64,000 bases of DNA from Candidatus Methylophosphatis haderslevensis. Lineage in GTDB: Bacteria; Pseudomonadota; Gammaproteobacteria; Burkholderiales; Rhodocyclaceae. Below are positions 25,320 through 35,073 of this stretch, one piece after another (the stretch's first letter is position 1; the number at the start of each line of letters is the position of its first letter). A program made the position numbers and the translations under genes. The notes beneath the pieces are model-generated. The model was not told where the DNA came from. It did no database searches and was given only the letters and a program-made list of their open reading frames with translations. The stretch is taken from the NCBI GenBank assembly GCA_016711925.1, contig JADJSA010000017.1, positions 124,001 through 188,000 on the forward strand, given 5' to 3'.

Positions 25320-25631
25320 ATGAAAACCGCTTTCGTCGCCGCGCTGGCGATTGTCGCCGGCCACGCAGGCCTTGCACCGGCGCCTGTCCTGGCCGTGGAT
25401 ACGGACCTGGCGCGCAATCTGGCGGCGACCTGCGCCAACTGCCACGGCACCAATGGCAGGAGCCTAGGCGGAATGGAAACGCTGGCCGGGGTGGACAAAG
25501 ACCGGCTTCTGGCCAAGCTCCGGGAGTTTCGCAGTGGCGCCAAGCCTGCGACCATCATGCACCAGATTTCCAAGGGGTATTCCGAAGCGCAACTCGAATT
25601 GATCGCCGTCTGGTTCGCGGCGCAGAAGTAA
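25320..25631 (+). CDS. fccA: flavocytochrome c sulfide dehydrogenase, cytochrome subunit
   Basis: Small periplasmic class I cytochrome c of 103 residues. The signal peptide runs to about residue 25 (PVLA before VDTDLARN), the single haem site is CANCHG, and a distal Met lies in a GMETL-like region. A strong GAGGAGG site precedes the ATG by 7 nt. The flavin subunit follows after 9 nt. It would accept electrons from sulfide oxidation by FccB. With one haem it resembles the Chlorobium-type monohaem subunit rather than the dihaem Allochromatium form. Confidence 0.88.
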   Translation: MKTAFVAALAIVAGHAGLAPAPVLAVDTDLARNLAATCANCHGTNGRSLGGMETLAGVDKDRLLAKLREFRSGAKPATIMHQISKGYSEAQLELIAVWFAAQK

Positions 25632-25640
25632 GGGGCGGCG

Positions 25641-26918
25641 ATGGGACCATGCGACAGACGGACCTTCCTGCGTGTGGCCGGCGCCACCGGCGCGCTCGCC
25701 GCCCTCTATGGTTGCGGTACGGCCAGCCGCAAGGCTTCGGGCCATGTGGTGGTGGTCGGCGGTGGGTACGGCGGTGCCACCGCAGCGAAGTACCTGCGCA
25801 TGTGGAGCGAAGGCCGCGTTGACGTGACCCTGGTCGAGCGCAACGCCCGGTTCGTCTCCTGCCCGATTTCCAACCTGGTTATCGTCGGCGAGAAGACACT
25901 GGCGGACATCACCCTCGGCTACGACGGTCTGAAGCGCCACGGCGTCACCGTCGTGCATAATGAAGCCGTCGCGATCGACGCAGACAAGCGCAGTGTCAGG
26001 CTGGCGGACGGCGACACGCTGCGTTACGACCGACTCGTGCTTTCCCCCGGCATCGACTTCATCTACGACAACCTGCCCGGCCTCGCCGATGCTGCGGCGC
26101 CGGAGACCGTCCTGCATGCCTGGAAAGCCGGACCCCAGACCGTCGCGTTGCGCAAGCAGCTGGAAACCATGCCCGACGGCGGCACCTACGCCATCTGCAT
26201 TCCGAGGTCACCCTACCGCTGCCCGCCCGGACCCTACGAGAGAGCCAGCCTCGTGGCCTGGTATTTCAGGCAACACAAGCCGAAATCGCGGGTTCTGATT
26301 CTCGACGCGAACGAGGAGGTCGTATCGAAGAAAGCCCTGTTCATGAAAGTATGGGCCGATGCCTACCAGGGCATCGTCGAATACCGGCCGCAGAGCGAAC
26401 TGCGCGATGTCGATGTCGCCAAGCGGACCGCGATACTCGAGTTCGACAGGGTCAGGGCCCACGTGCTCAACGTGGTGCCGCCGCAGCGGGCCGGCCAGAT
26501 CGCGCAGCGAGCCGGCCTGATCAACGTCAACCAGCGCTGGTGCGCCATCGACTGGCTGTCGATGGAATCGACTGCCGTCAAGGGAATCCATGTGCTCGGC
26601 GACGCCACTTTTCCGGCGCCCACCATGCCCAAGTCCGGCCACATCGCCAACCAGCAAGGAAAACTGGCGGCCGCGGCGATCGTCAATCTGCTGGCCGGCC
26701 AGCCGCCGAGCGACCAGCCGCTCGCGGTGAACACCTGCTACAGCTTCGTGGACAACCGAAACGTCATTCACGTCGCGTCGGTTCATGCCTACGATGCCGC
26801 GACCGGCACGCTGCAGCCGGTGAAGGGCGCCGGGGGCGTCTCCGCTTCGCCGAACGAGGTGGAAGGCCGGTTCGCCCTTGCCTGGGCGAAGAACATCTGG
26901 GGCGACATGCTCTGCTGA
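25641..26918 (+). CDS. fccB: flavocytochrome c sulfide dehydrogenase, flavin subunit
   Basis: Periplasmic FAD enzyme that oxidises sulfide to sulfur or polysulfide. The 425-residue precursor has a Tat-type signal (RRTFLRVAG) and an FAD-binding GGGYGGATAAKYL near residue 40. The two active-site cysteines are recognisable as YRCPPGPYER (Cys194) and NTCYSF (Cys366), spaced as in characterised FccB. The family-specific FAD loop GDATFPAPTMPKSGHIANQQ is also present. It is co-transcribed with fccA. It indicates that the host can use reduced sulfur, for energy or detoxification. Confidence 0.93.
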   Translation: MGPCDRRTFLRVAGATGALAALYGCGTASRKASGHVVVVGGGYGGATAAKYLRMWSEGRVDVTLVERNARFVSCPISNLVIVGEKTLADITLGYDGLKRHGVTVVHNEAVAIDADKRSVRLADGDTLRYDRLVLSPGIDFIYDNLPGLADAAAPETVLHAWKAGPQTVALRKQLETMPDGGTYAICIPRSPYRCPPGPYERASLVAWYFRQHKPKSRVLILDANEEVVSKKALFMKVWADAYQGIVEYRPQSELRDVDVAKRTAILEFDRVRAHVLNVVPPQRAGQIAQRAGLINVNQRWCAIDWLSMESTAVKGIHVLGDATFPAPTMPKSGHIANQQGKLAAAAIVNLLAGQPPSDQPLAVNTCYSFVDNRNVIHVASVHAYDAATGTLQPVKGAGGVSASPNEVEGRFALAWAKNIWGDMLC

Positions 26919-27116
26919 CTTGCGTTTCGCATGGCCGATCCGCACTCCCCCGCCGCATCGCTGGACGCCTTGCGGTTGGCGGCCGGAAAGACCATATGGC
27001 GCAGGACCGAGCTGTGCGCCGCAGCCCGTCGAGCCGCGGCATGGCCGCCATGTACCGTGGCAGCGTCATAGGGGTAGAATGCCGTTCCATGGAAACCCGG
27101 CCATCGTAGAAACATC

Positions 27117-27821
27117 GTGAGAATCGCGCTGCTGGAAGACGATCCCGTTCAAGCGACAACGCTGTCCGCCTGGCTGCGCGACGCGGGGCACGATGTCCAC
27201 ACCTATGCGAGCGCCCGCGACCTGAAACGCGATGTCGGTCGCGAGAGTTTCGACGTTTTTCTGCTCGACTGGATACTCCCCGAACAGTCGGGCGAAGAGG
27301 TACTGCACTGGCTGCGCGAACAGCGCAGCGAATCGGTGCCGATCATCTTCATCACCGCACGCAAGGAAGAAGAGGACATCGTTTCAGCGCTGTCCGCCGG
27401 CGCTGACGACTATATGGTCAAGCCGGTACGGCGCGCGGAAATGATCTCGCGCATCACCGCGGTCTGGCGGCGCAGCCAGCCGCGCAACCGCGAACAGGAC
27501 GTGGTGGAGCACCCGCCGTACCGTTTCGAGGTAAACACGCACCGCGCGCTGCGCAACGGCGAGAAAATCGAACTGACCGAAAAGGAGTTCAATCTCGCGG
27601 TGTTCCTGTTTCGCAACCTCGGCCGGCTGCTCTCGCGCGGACACCTGCTGGAAGCCGTGTGGGGTCGCAACGCGTCGGTGGCCACACGCACGGTGGACAC
27701 CCACGTCAGCCGGGTACGCAGCAAACTAGAGTTGCGGCCGGAAAACGGCTTCCGCCTTACGCCGGCCTACAACTATGGCTACCGGCTCGAAAGTCTGTCG
27801 GCGGACGACGAGAAGTCCTGA
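27117..27821 (+). CDS. OmpR/PhoB-family response regulator
   Basis: DNA-binding response regulator of 234 residues. The receiver domain (1-120) has the acidic pocket LLEDDP, phospho-acceptor Asp51 (LLDWILPE), Thr in FITARK and Lys in VKPVR. The winged-helix domain (about 135-230) has TEKEFNLAVFLFRNLGRLLSRGHLLEAVWG and RTVDTHVSRVRSKLEL. It starts with GTG. No kinase is directly adjacent; the nearest is the CHASE2 kinase at 30243, beyond mscL and the FecR-domain gene, and I infer that they form a pair. Confidence 0.93.
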   Translation: MRIALLEDDPVQATTLSAWLRDAGHDVHTYASARDLKRDVGRESFDVFLLDWILPEQSGEEVLHWLREQRSESVPIIFITARKEEEDIVSALSAGADDYMVKPVRRAEMISRITAVWRRSQPRNREQDVVEHPPYRFEVNTHRALRNGEKIELTEKEFNLAVFLFRNLGRLLSRGHLLEAVWGRNASVATRTVDTHVSRVRSKLELRPENGFRLTPAYNYGYRLESLSADDEKS

Positions 27822-27842
27822 TACCGCGCCAGCGCAAAGCAA

Positions 27843-27872
27843 AACGGCGCCACTGGCGCCGTTGTCTTTTTT
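27843..27872. terminator. bidirectional Rho-independent terminator
   Basis: A perfect 9-bp stem AACGGCGCC-ACT-GGCGCCGTT followed by GTCTTTTTT on the plus strand, with A residues on the other side. It lies between the convergent response-regulator and mscL genes and can serve both. Confidence 0.88.
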
Positions 27873-27894
27873 GCGGGTGCCCGCAACCGAGGTA

Positions 27895-28332
<438 letters not shown>

Positions 28333-28608
28333 TCATGCTCTCCTTGGTGGGTTATGGTTTAGCTCAATTGCGTCGAGGCAGCCGCTGAACGCAAGCCTCC
28401 CTGCTGCTCGGCCGGGCGAAAGTGTGGCATAAGTCACGCTGCATGGCCATATCGGTAAATTCCGGACCCGCAGCGACGACAGATTTCACCCAATTTTTCT
28501 TTTCCGGACAGTTGTTTGCTTGTTCTGTTGCATCTGTAACTACAAGCGCGAGCCGTCCCGTTGCACAGTTGCGAGAAATTCCAACTAGTCGACCTGGAAC
28601 CTGAAAAG

Positions 28609-30225
28609 ATGAGAATCAAGCGTTTGTCCGTAATCAATGCCCTGGTCGGGGCGCTGGTCGTCCTGCCCGTCGCTGCGGCCGAAATGCCCGGCTTCTATCG
28701 CTACACCGCCGAACCCGGCGACACGCTGATCGCCATCGGTTCGACCATGCTGCGGCGCCCGGACGACTGGCGGCGGGTCCAGCGCATCAACCGTATTGCC
28801 GACCCGTACCGGATGCCGGCCGGCACCATATTGCGCATTCCGCTTTCGCTGATGCGTTCCGATCCGGTCACGGCGCGCGTCGCACAAGCGCAGGGCGAGG
28901 TTTCCGGCAAACGCGGACCGCTGGAAGCCGGCGCGCGAATCGGCGGCGGCGATGAGATCGTCACCGGTGACAACGGCAGCACCACGATCGAATTGTCCGA
29001 CGGTTCCCTGCTGACCCTGCAACCCGGCAGCCGCCTGAACGTTGAATCGCTCACCGTCCTGCACGGCACCGACCTGCAGGACGCGCAGTTGCGCCTGAAC
29101 AGCGGCCGGGTCGAAACCCAGGCCGCCAAGCAGCGCGGGCCGGCCGCCCGCTTCCGCATCCTGACGCCGACTGCCGCCGTCGGCGTGCGCGGCACCCGGT
29201 TTCGGGTCGGCACCGAAGAGCCGGGCGCAGCGCCAGCCACCACCCGGGCCGAAGTGACCGAAGGCGCGGTCGGTGTCAAGGCAGGCAAGGCCCGCCTGCC
29301 GCTCAACGAAGGTTTCGGCGTCGTCGCGGCTGGCGGCTCGATCGCCAAGCCGGTTGCCTTGCTCGCACCGCCGGCGATCTCGCCCGCCGCCGCGGTGCAG
29401 GAACGTCCGCTGGTGCGGGTGCCGTTTGCCGCGGTGACAGGCGCGCGCGCCTATCGCGCCCAGATCGCCGCCGACGCGTCGTTCCGGCCGATTCTCGCGC
29501 AAGCGGTGTTCGGCTCGACCGAAGCCAAATTCGGCGACCTGGCCGATGGCGAATACCACGTCCGCGTGCGGGCAATCGACGAGTTCGGCCTCGAAGGCCG
29601 CGACGCCGACCTGGCGTTCCGCCTCAAGGCGCGGCCGGAGCCGCCATTTGCCTCGCAGCCGCAAAACAGGGCCAAGCTGCGCGCCGACACGGTAGCTTTC
29701 GCATGGGCGCAGGCCAGCGAGGCGCAGCATTATGCGTTCCAGCTGGCCCGCGACGCCTCGTTCGCCGAGACCGTGCTGACGGACGAGCGGGTGGCAGAAA
29801 CCAAGCTGGCTACTACCGGCAAGCTGGCGCCGGCCGATTACTTCTGGCGCGTGCGCAGCGTTCGCGCCGATGGCGACGCCGGCCCATGGGGCGATGTGCA
29901 GCGCTTCCAGTTGCGCCCGCCGCCGGCCAATCCAGAGCCGGCGAAGATCGACGACAACTCGCTGTCGTTCTCGTGGCCGGCCGAGCCCGGACAGACCTTC
30001 GAATTCCAACTCGCCAAGGACGAGACGTTTTCGCAGCCGATCGAAGCCCGCGCGCTGAGCGAGCCGACCATCTCCCTGCCCAAGCCCGGCGCCGGCACCT
30101 ATTTCATGCGCGTCCGCGCCATCGATCCCGACGGCTACGTCGGCCCCTACACGGCCACCCAGAAAATCGAGATTCCCTACGGCAAGCCGTGGTGGCTGCT
30201 GCTCCTGCTGGTACCCCTGCTGTAG
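28609..30225 (+). CDS. LysM-FecR-fibronectin-like envelope protein
   Basis: Exported protein of 538 residues. A signal peptide (to about 23, VVLPVAAAE) is followed by a LysM-like segment (YTAEPGDTLIAIGSTMLRRPDDWRR, about 30-75). Then comes a FecR-type domain (about 105-200; IVTGDNGSTTIELSDGSLLTL and TPTAAVGVRGTRF). About three fibronectin-like repeats follow, with FRVRAIDEFG/FRVRSVRADG-type endings (YHVRVRAIDEFGLEG, YFWRVRSVRADGDAG, YFMRVRAIDPDGYVG). It ends in a very short hydrophobic tail (WWLLLLLVPLL). LysM suggests peptidoglycan contact. The CHASE2 kinase gene follows after 17 nt, so a shared sensory role is inferred. Confidence 0.85.
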   Translation: MRIKRLSVINALVGALVVLPVAAAEMPGFYRYTAEPGDTLIAIGSTMLRRPDDWRRVQRINRIADPYRMPAGTILRIPLSLMRSDPVTARVAQAQGEVSGKRGPLEAGARIGGGDEIVTGDNGSTTIELSDGSLLTLQPGSRLNVESLTVLHGTDLQDAQLRLNSGRVETQAAKQRGPAARFRILTPTAAVGVRGTRFRVGTEEPGAAPATTRAEVTEGAVGVKAGKARLPLNEGFGVVAAGGSIAKPVALLAPPAISPAAAVQERPLVRVPFAAVTGARAYRAQIAADASFRPILAQAVFGSTEAKFGDLADGEYHVRVRAIDEFGLEGRDADLAFRLKARPEPPFASQPQNRAKLRADTVAFAWAQASEAQHYAFQLARDASFAETVLTDERVAETKLATTGKLAPADYFWRVRSVRADGDAGPWGDVQRFQLRPPPANPEPAKIDDNSLSFSWPAEPGQTFEFQLAKDETFSQPIEARALSEPTISLPKPGAGTYFMRVRAIDPDGYVGPYTATQKIEIPYGKPWWLLLLLVPLL

Positions 30226-30242
30226 CAGCGGCCGATGAGCCG

Positions 30243-32621
30243 ATGATGCCGGACAGCTCCGCCACCCCGCACGCCGGCCCGGCCCGCCCCGACAAGGCGG
30301 GCACGACCGATCGTCGTGCGGTCATCGAATGGTGGGTGCTGTCGCTGCTGATCGCCCTGCTGGCGGCTGCATGCGCCTGGCAGCAATGGATGTGGCGGGC
30401 GGACCAAGCGCTTTACGACGCGTTGCTGAGCCTGGCGGAACGCGCGCCGCGCGAAGACATCGTGATTGTCGGCATCGACGACGACAGCCTATCGCAAATC
30501 GGGCGCTGGCCGTGGCGCCGGGCGGTTCACGCCACCCTGATCGAGCGCCTGACCGACGCCGACTCGCGTGGCGTGCTGCTGGACCTGATTCTCAGCGAAC
30601 CCGAGGGCGGCGACGGCAAGGGCGATGCGGCAATGGAGCGGGCGATCCGGCAGAACCGTCGCACCGTGCTGGCGGTCGCGCTGGACGTGGGTGCCGATCG
30701 CCAATTGAGCGAGGTCGCACCGATTCCCGCCCTGGCCGCGGCTGCCAGCGGACTCGGCCATATCGACGCCGAACTCGACCCCGACGGCGTGACGCGCAGC
30801 GTCTACCTGTGGGCAGGTCTGGGCGCGGCGCGCTATCCGCAACTCGCGCTGTCCCTGTTGCAGAGCGCGAATCCTTCGGTCGCCGAACCCTACGCCCGGC
30901 AGCGCGCCAACGCCGCCGATCCGGCCGATGCCGGCGCCTGGCTGCGCGAGCGCTGGCTGCGCATTCCTTTCGCCGGACCACCCGGAACTTACCGCCACTT
31001 CTCGTATGTTGACGTGCTCGCCGGGCGCGTGCGCAAGGAAGATCTGGCCGGCAAGTACGTGCTGGTCGGGGCAACCGCGATAGGACTCGGCGATGCCTAT
31101 CCGACGCCGGTTTCGGGCTTCGGACGCACCATGCCGGGCGTCGAGTTCCATGCCAACGTGCTGCAGTCGCTGATCGAAGGGCGCGCCATCGAGACCATCG
31201 ACCGGGGGCGCATCGCCCTGGTGGCGGCGGTGCTGACGACCGTCCTCATGCTGGTGCTGTTGCGCACTTCCGCCCGGCGGGGACTGCTGGCCTCGGCCGC
31301 CCTGCTGGTGCTGTCGCTCGTCCTGCCGGCCATGCTGCTGATTTGGCGCGGCATCTGGTTTGCGCCCACGCCGCTGCTCTTCGCCGGCCTGATCGCCTAC
31401 CCGCTGTGGAGCTGGCGACGGCTCGAGTCGACGCAGCGCTTCATCGATGTCCAACTGCGCCAGTTGCAGCTCGAACCGGATGTACTCGGGCTGAGTCAGG
31501 CGCCGGTCGATCGCCATTCGCCCGACACCCTGCGCAACAGCATCGAACTGATTCGCGCCGCCGTGCAGCGCCAGCGCACCGCCCGCCGCTTCGTCGAAGA
31601 AACGCTCAACGGCCTGCCGGTCGGCGTGCTGGTCGCCAACGGGCGCCAGCAGGTAGTGCTGGCCAATCACCGCCTGCGCGTGCTGCTCGCGCAGGACGAT
31701 GCCTCGCTGCGCGGCCAGACGCTGCTCGGCTTGCTGTCGGCCCTGCAGACGCGGGCGCCGATCGATTTCCCGGCGCAGTTGGCCGAACTGGGCGAAGTCG
31801 GCTCGCTGCTGCAATTCGAATGCGAGACTGCGCGCGGCATGCAGTTGTTCGTCTCGGTGATCGGGCTGGTCCAGGTTGACGGGCTGGCCGGCTATATCGC
31901 CAGCTTCGCCGACACCTCGGAATTGCACGCCGCGCAGAAGGCCCGCGACGAAACCATGCGCTTCATCTCGCACGATCTGCGCTCGCCGCTGGCCTCGATC
32001 GTGACGCTGATCGACGACACCTCGCGATCCGCGCACCCTTCCAGCACCGACAAGCTCGCGCTGATCGGGCGCTATGCGCACGGCGCGCTGGATCTTGCCG
32101 ACGACCTGTTCCGCCTGGCGCGCGCCGAGGCGGCCGATCCGCGGCGTTTCGTCGAACTCGACGCGGCCACGCTGGTGCAGGATGCCGCCGACGAGGCCTG
32201 GGCTGCGGCCGAGCAGAAGTCGATCCGCATCACGCTCGCCACCGAATGCGCCTGGGATGCCGCCGTCCTCGGCGACGCCGGTCTACTGCGGCGTGCGATC
32301 ACCAACCTGCTCGACAACGCGATCAAGTACAGCCCGCCGAAGACCGCGGTGCATGTCAGCCTGCGCGAGGACGGTGAAAATCTGCTGATTCAGGTCGCGG
32401 ACCAGGGCTACGGCATTGCGCCCGAGCACATCGGCCAGTTGTTTACCCGCTATGCGCGATTCTCCGCCCCGGGTCAGCCGGAGGCGCGTGGCGCGGGGCT
32501 CGGGCTGGTGATGGTGAAAACCGTGGTGGAGCGGCACGGCGGCAGCGTCGCCGTCAGCAGCGTGCTCGGCGAAGGCACTACCTTCAGCGTGCGTCTGCCG
32601 CGGGCAATCCTGTCTGCCTGA
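30243..32621 (+). CDS. CHASE2-domain sensor histidine kinase
   Basis: Membrane histidine kinase of 792 residues. An N-terminal TM (VLSLLIALLAAACAW) is followed by a periplasmic CHASE2 domain (about 45-310; IVGIDDDSLSQIGRWPWRR). Three TM helices (about 320-390), a PAS-like region (about 440-550), a HisKA box (FISHDLRSPLAS) and a HATPase domain with N box (TNLLDNAIKYS) and G boxes (ADQGYGIAP, GAGLGLVMVK) complete it. All catalytic residues look intact. The start is the ATGATG after the FecR-domain gene; the ribosome site is weak. No receiver domain is fused, so it needs a separate regulator, plausibly the one at 27117. Confidence 0.9.
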   Translation: MMPDSSATPHAGPARPDKAGTTDRRAVIEWWVLSLLIALLAAACAWQQWMWRADQALYDALLSLAERAPREDIVIVGIDDDSLSQIGRWPWRRAVHATLIERLTDADSRGVLLDLILSEPEGGDGKGDAAMERAIRQNRRTVLAVALDVGADRQLSEVAPIPALAAAASGLGHIDAELDPDGVTRSVYLWAGLGAARYPQLALSLLQSANPSVAEPYARQRANAADPADAGAWLRERWLRIPFAGPPGTYRHFSYVDVLAGRVRKEDLAGKYVLVGATAIGLGDAYPTPVSGFGRTMPGVEFHANVLQSLIEGRAIETIDRGRIALVAAVLTTVLMLVLLRTSARRGLLASAALLVLSLVLPAMLLIWRGIWFAPTPLLFAGLIAYPLWSWRRLESTQRFIDVQLRQLQLEPDVLGLSQAPVDRHSPDTLRNSIELIRAAVQRQRTARRFVEETLNGLPVGVLVANGRQQVVLANHRLRVLLAQDDASLRGQTLLGLLSALQTRAPIDFPAQLAELGEVGSLLQFECETARGMQLFVSVIGLVQVDGLAGYIASFADTSELHAAQKARDETMRFISHDLRSPLASIVTLIDDTSRSAHPSSTDKLALIGRYAHGALDLADDLFRLARAEAADPRRFVELDAATLVQDAADEAWAAAEQKSIRITLATECAWDAAVLGDAGLLRRAITNLLDNAIKYSPPKTAVHVSLREDGENLLIQVADQGYGIAPEHIGQLFTRYARFSAPGQPEARGAGLGLVMVKTVVERHGGSVAVSSVLGEGTTFSVRLPRAILSA

Positions 32622-32635
32622 ACGCGGGCACGGCC

Positions 32636-33586
32636 TCAGGCGCCCGGACGGCGGCTGGCCAACAGCACGCCGGCCAGCACCAGCGCCGCACCGGCGAGTT
32701 GGATCGCGGAAACCGACTCGCCGAGCAGCCACCAGCCGAACAGGATCGTCGTCACCGGGCCGACGCTGCCGATCAGCGAAACCTGGTCGCTGCCGAGCCG
32801 CCGGATCGCCGCCGACAGCATGAAGGTCGGCAGCACGGTGCTGACGATCGCCATCGCGGCCGACAGACCGTACACCTGCCATGGCAGGTCGAGCGCTGTC
32901 AGCGGGCGCATCGCAACGAACTGCAGCAGGACGACCACGCTGGCGCAGATCATGGCGTGGGCCGTGAAACGCGCGGCGCCGACCCGCACCAGCAGGCGGC
33001 CGCTGCCGGTCAGATAGCACGCGTAGGTAAGCGCACTGGCGAAGATCAGACCGCCGCCAAGCAGAACCCGCTGCTTGTCGCCGGCCTGCGCAAGGTCGTG
33101 GCCGAACACCACAAAGATCCCAATGTAGCACAGCGCCAGCGCCACCTGTTCGCGGCGGCCGATACGCCTTCCGAAGGCAAAGCGGGAAATCAGCAGGACC
33201 AGCGTCGGGTAAGTGTAGAGAATCAGGCGTTCGAGCCCGGCGCTGATGTACTGCAGCCCGAGAAAATCGAGGTAGCTCGAGCCATAGTAGCCAAGCACGC
33301 CGATCGCACCGATCTTCAGCCAGTCGCGCCGCGCCACCCCGGCATGGCTTTCGCGGCGCGATTCGCTCAGCCAGACCAGGGCGAACACCGGCAGTGAGAA
33401 GGCCATGCGCAGCGCCAGCAGCGTTACCGTGTCCACGCCATACGGATAGGCGAGCTTGACCAGGATGGCCTTGAACGAGAAGCCGGTGGCCGCCAGCAAT
33501 GCCAGCAGCGCGCCCAGTCCGGCCTGCGAGCGGTGCCCCCTGGCGAACGGCGCGACGGCGTGGCGAAGGCGTTGCGCAGCGGTCAT
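32636..33586 (-). CDS. EamA/DMT-family transporter
   Basis: Inner-membrane carrier of 316 residues with ten hydrophobic segments arranged as two EamA repeats (first begins LGALLALLAATGFSFKAILVK, second FASALTYACYLTGSGRLL). It ends LAGAALVLAGVLLASRRPGA, the usual DMT finish. The substrate is unknown; family members export metabolites. The start is set at MTAAQRLRHAVAPF, because upstream residues are low-complexity arginine-rich read-through. Convergent with the kinase gene and divergent from the MFS gene. Confidence 0.9.
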   Translation of the reverse strand: MTAAQRLRHAVAPFARGHRSQAGLGALLALLAATGFSFKAILVKLAYPYGVDTVTLLALRMAFSLPVFALVWLSESRRESHAGVARRDWLKIGAIGVLGYYGSSYLDFLGLQYISAGLERLILYTYPTLVLLISRFAFGRRIGRREQVALALCYIGIFVVFGHDLAQAGDKQRVLLGGGLIFASALTYACYLTGSGRLLVRVGAARFTAHAMICASVVVLLQFVAMRPLTALDLPWQVYGLSAAMAIVSTVLPTFMLSAAIRRLGSDQVSLIGSVGPVTTILFGWWLLGESVSAIQLAGAALVLAGVLLASRRPGA

Positions 33587-33719
33587 GCCGCCATTACGCC
33601 ATCGCGGCCGCAATCGCGCAATTGCTATGATCGGGTGCATCCGCCCGTCGACAACGACTGCCCATGTCTGACCACCCCGCCGCCTCGCCCTGCGTCGCCG
33701 GCGCGCACGCCCGCAACCG

Positions 33720-34952
33720 ATGAGCAACCCGCCGCCGCTGCTCGATGCCAGTGCTTACTCTCCGTGGAAGGTCCGTGCGTTCCTGCATTACTGGTTTGCC
33801 CGGGTCGGTTCGATGGGCGCCTACCAGATGCAGGTGGTGGCGACCGGCTGGCTGGTATACGAGCTGACCGGCAGCGCGCTCGATCTCGGCCTGGTCGGGC
33901 TGGTGCAGTTCCTGCCGCGGGTGGCGCTCACGCTGTGGGCCGGCGCGCTGGCCGACCGGCACGACCGCCGGCGCATCGCGATGCTGTGCATGCTGGCGCA
34001 ACTGGCCGCCTGCGCGGCGCTCGCCGCCGGCGCCGCCGCCCATGCGCTGTCGCGCGTAACCATCCTGGCGCTGGTCGGGGGCATCGGCGCCGCGCGGGCG
34101 TTCGAGATGCCGGCGATGCAGTCGCTGCTGCCGCGGCTGGTCGGCACACGCCAGTTGCCGCGCGCGCTGGCGATGTCGTCGGCCGCCATGCAGACCGCCA
34201 TTGTCGGCGGACCGGCGCTCGGCGGGCTGATCTTTCTCGCCGGCGCGCCGGTCGTCTACGCGGTGGCCGGCGCGGCCTTTCTGGCCGCTGCGCTGTTGAT
34301 GTTCACCCTGCCGGCGCCGACCGACGCGAGCGCCACGGTGGCGCATGCCGATCAGTCGCTGTTCGCCGGCCTGCGCTACGTGCGCCAGCAGCCGGTGATC
34401 CTCGGCGCGATTTCGCTCGACCTGTTCGCCGTGCTGCTGTGTGGGGCCACCGCGCTGCTGCCGATATTCGCGCGCGACATCCTGAACGTCGGGCCGGGCG
34501 GTCTCGGCCTGCTCCAGGCGGCGCCGGCTGCGGGGGCGCTGGCGATGTCGCTCTATCTGGCACAACGGCCGCTGAGCGACCGGGTCGGGCGCACGCTGTT
34601 CGCGTCGGTGGCGGTGTTCGGCATCGGCACCATCGTGTTCGCGCTGTCCACGTCGTTTCTGCTCTCGCTCGGGGCACTCGCGCTGCTGGGTGCGGCCGAC
34701 AGCATCAGCGTGGTGATCCGCCAGTCGCTGGTGCAGCTCGAAACGCCGGATGCGATGCGCGGGCGCGTCAGCGCGGTCAACTCGGTGTTCATCGGCGCCT
34801 CGAACCAGCTCGGCGAGTTCGAATCGGGCGTCGCCGCGGCGTTGCTCGGCACCGTTCCTTCGGTCGTGGCAGGCGGCCTGGGCACGCTGCTGATCGCCGC
34901 ACTGTGGATTCGCCTGTTCCCCGCGCTGTGGCGCCGCGACCGGCTGGTGTGA
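33720..34952 (+). CDS. MFS transporter (EntS-like MFS_3 family)
   Basis: Major facilitator of 410 residues with about 11-12 TM helices. The loop-2 motif reads [16 protein letters not shown], and the N-terminus ([34 protein letters not shown]) is typical of the EntS/MFS_3 group of exporters. A long central loop follows FTLPAPTD. Substrate not predictable. It is divergently arranged with the DMT transporter gene across 133 nt. The ribosome-binding site is poor, so the start is only probable. Confidence 0.9.
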   Translation: MSNPPPLLDASAYSPWKVRAFLHYWFARVGSMGAYQMQVVATGWLVYELTGSALDLGLVGLVQFLPRVALTLWAGALADRHDRRRIAMLCMLAQLAACAALAAGAAAHALSRVTILALVGGIGAARAFEMPAMQSLLPRLVGTRQLPRALAMSSAAMQTAIVGGPALGGLIFLAGAPVVYAVAGAAFLAAALLMFTLPAPTDASATVAHADQSLFAGLRYVRQQPVILGAISLDLFAVLLCGATALLPIFARDILNVGPGGLGLLQAAPAAGALAMSLYLAQRPLSDRVGRTLFASVAVFGIGTIVFALSTSFLLSLGALALLGAADSISVVIRQSLVQLETPDAMRGRVSAVNSVFIGASNQLGEFESGVAAALLGTVPSVVAGGLGTLLIAALWIRLFPALWRRDRLV

Positions 34953-35073
34953 CGGACCTCGGCGTGCGCGTTGCCGCAAGCATGACGCTACCACCGTTCA
35001 AGCTGCGACTGCGATTGCCGTAGATCCTGCCCGTAACCCGCATCAAGCCTGGCTAACCAAACTGGAGAACCCC

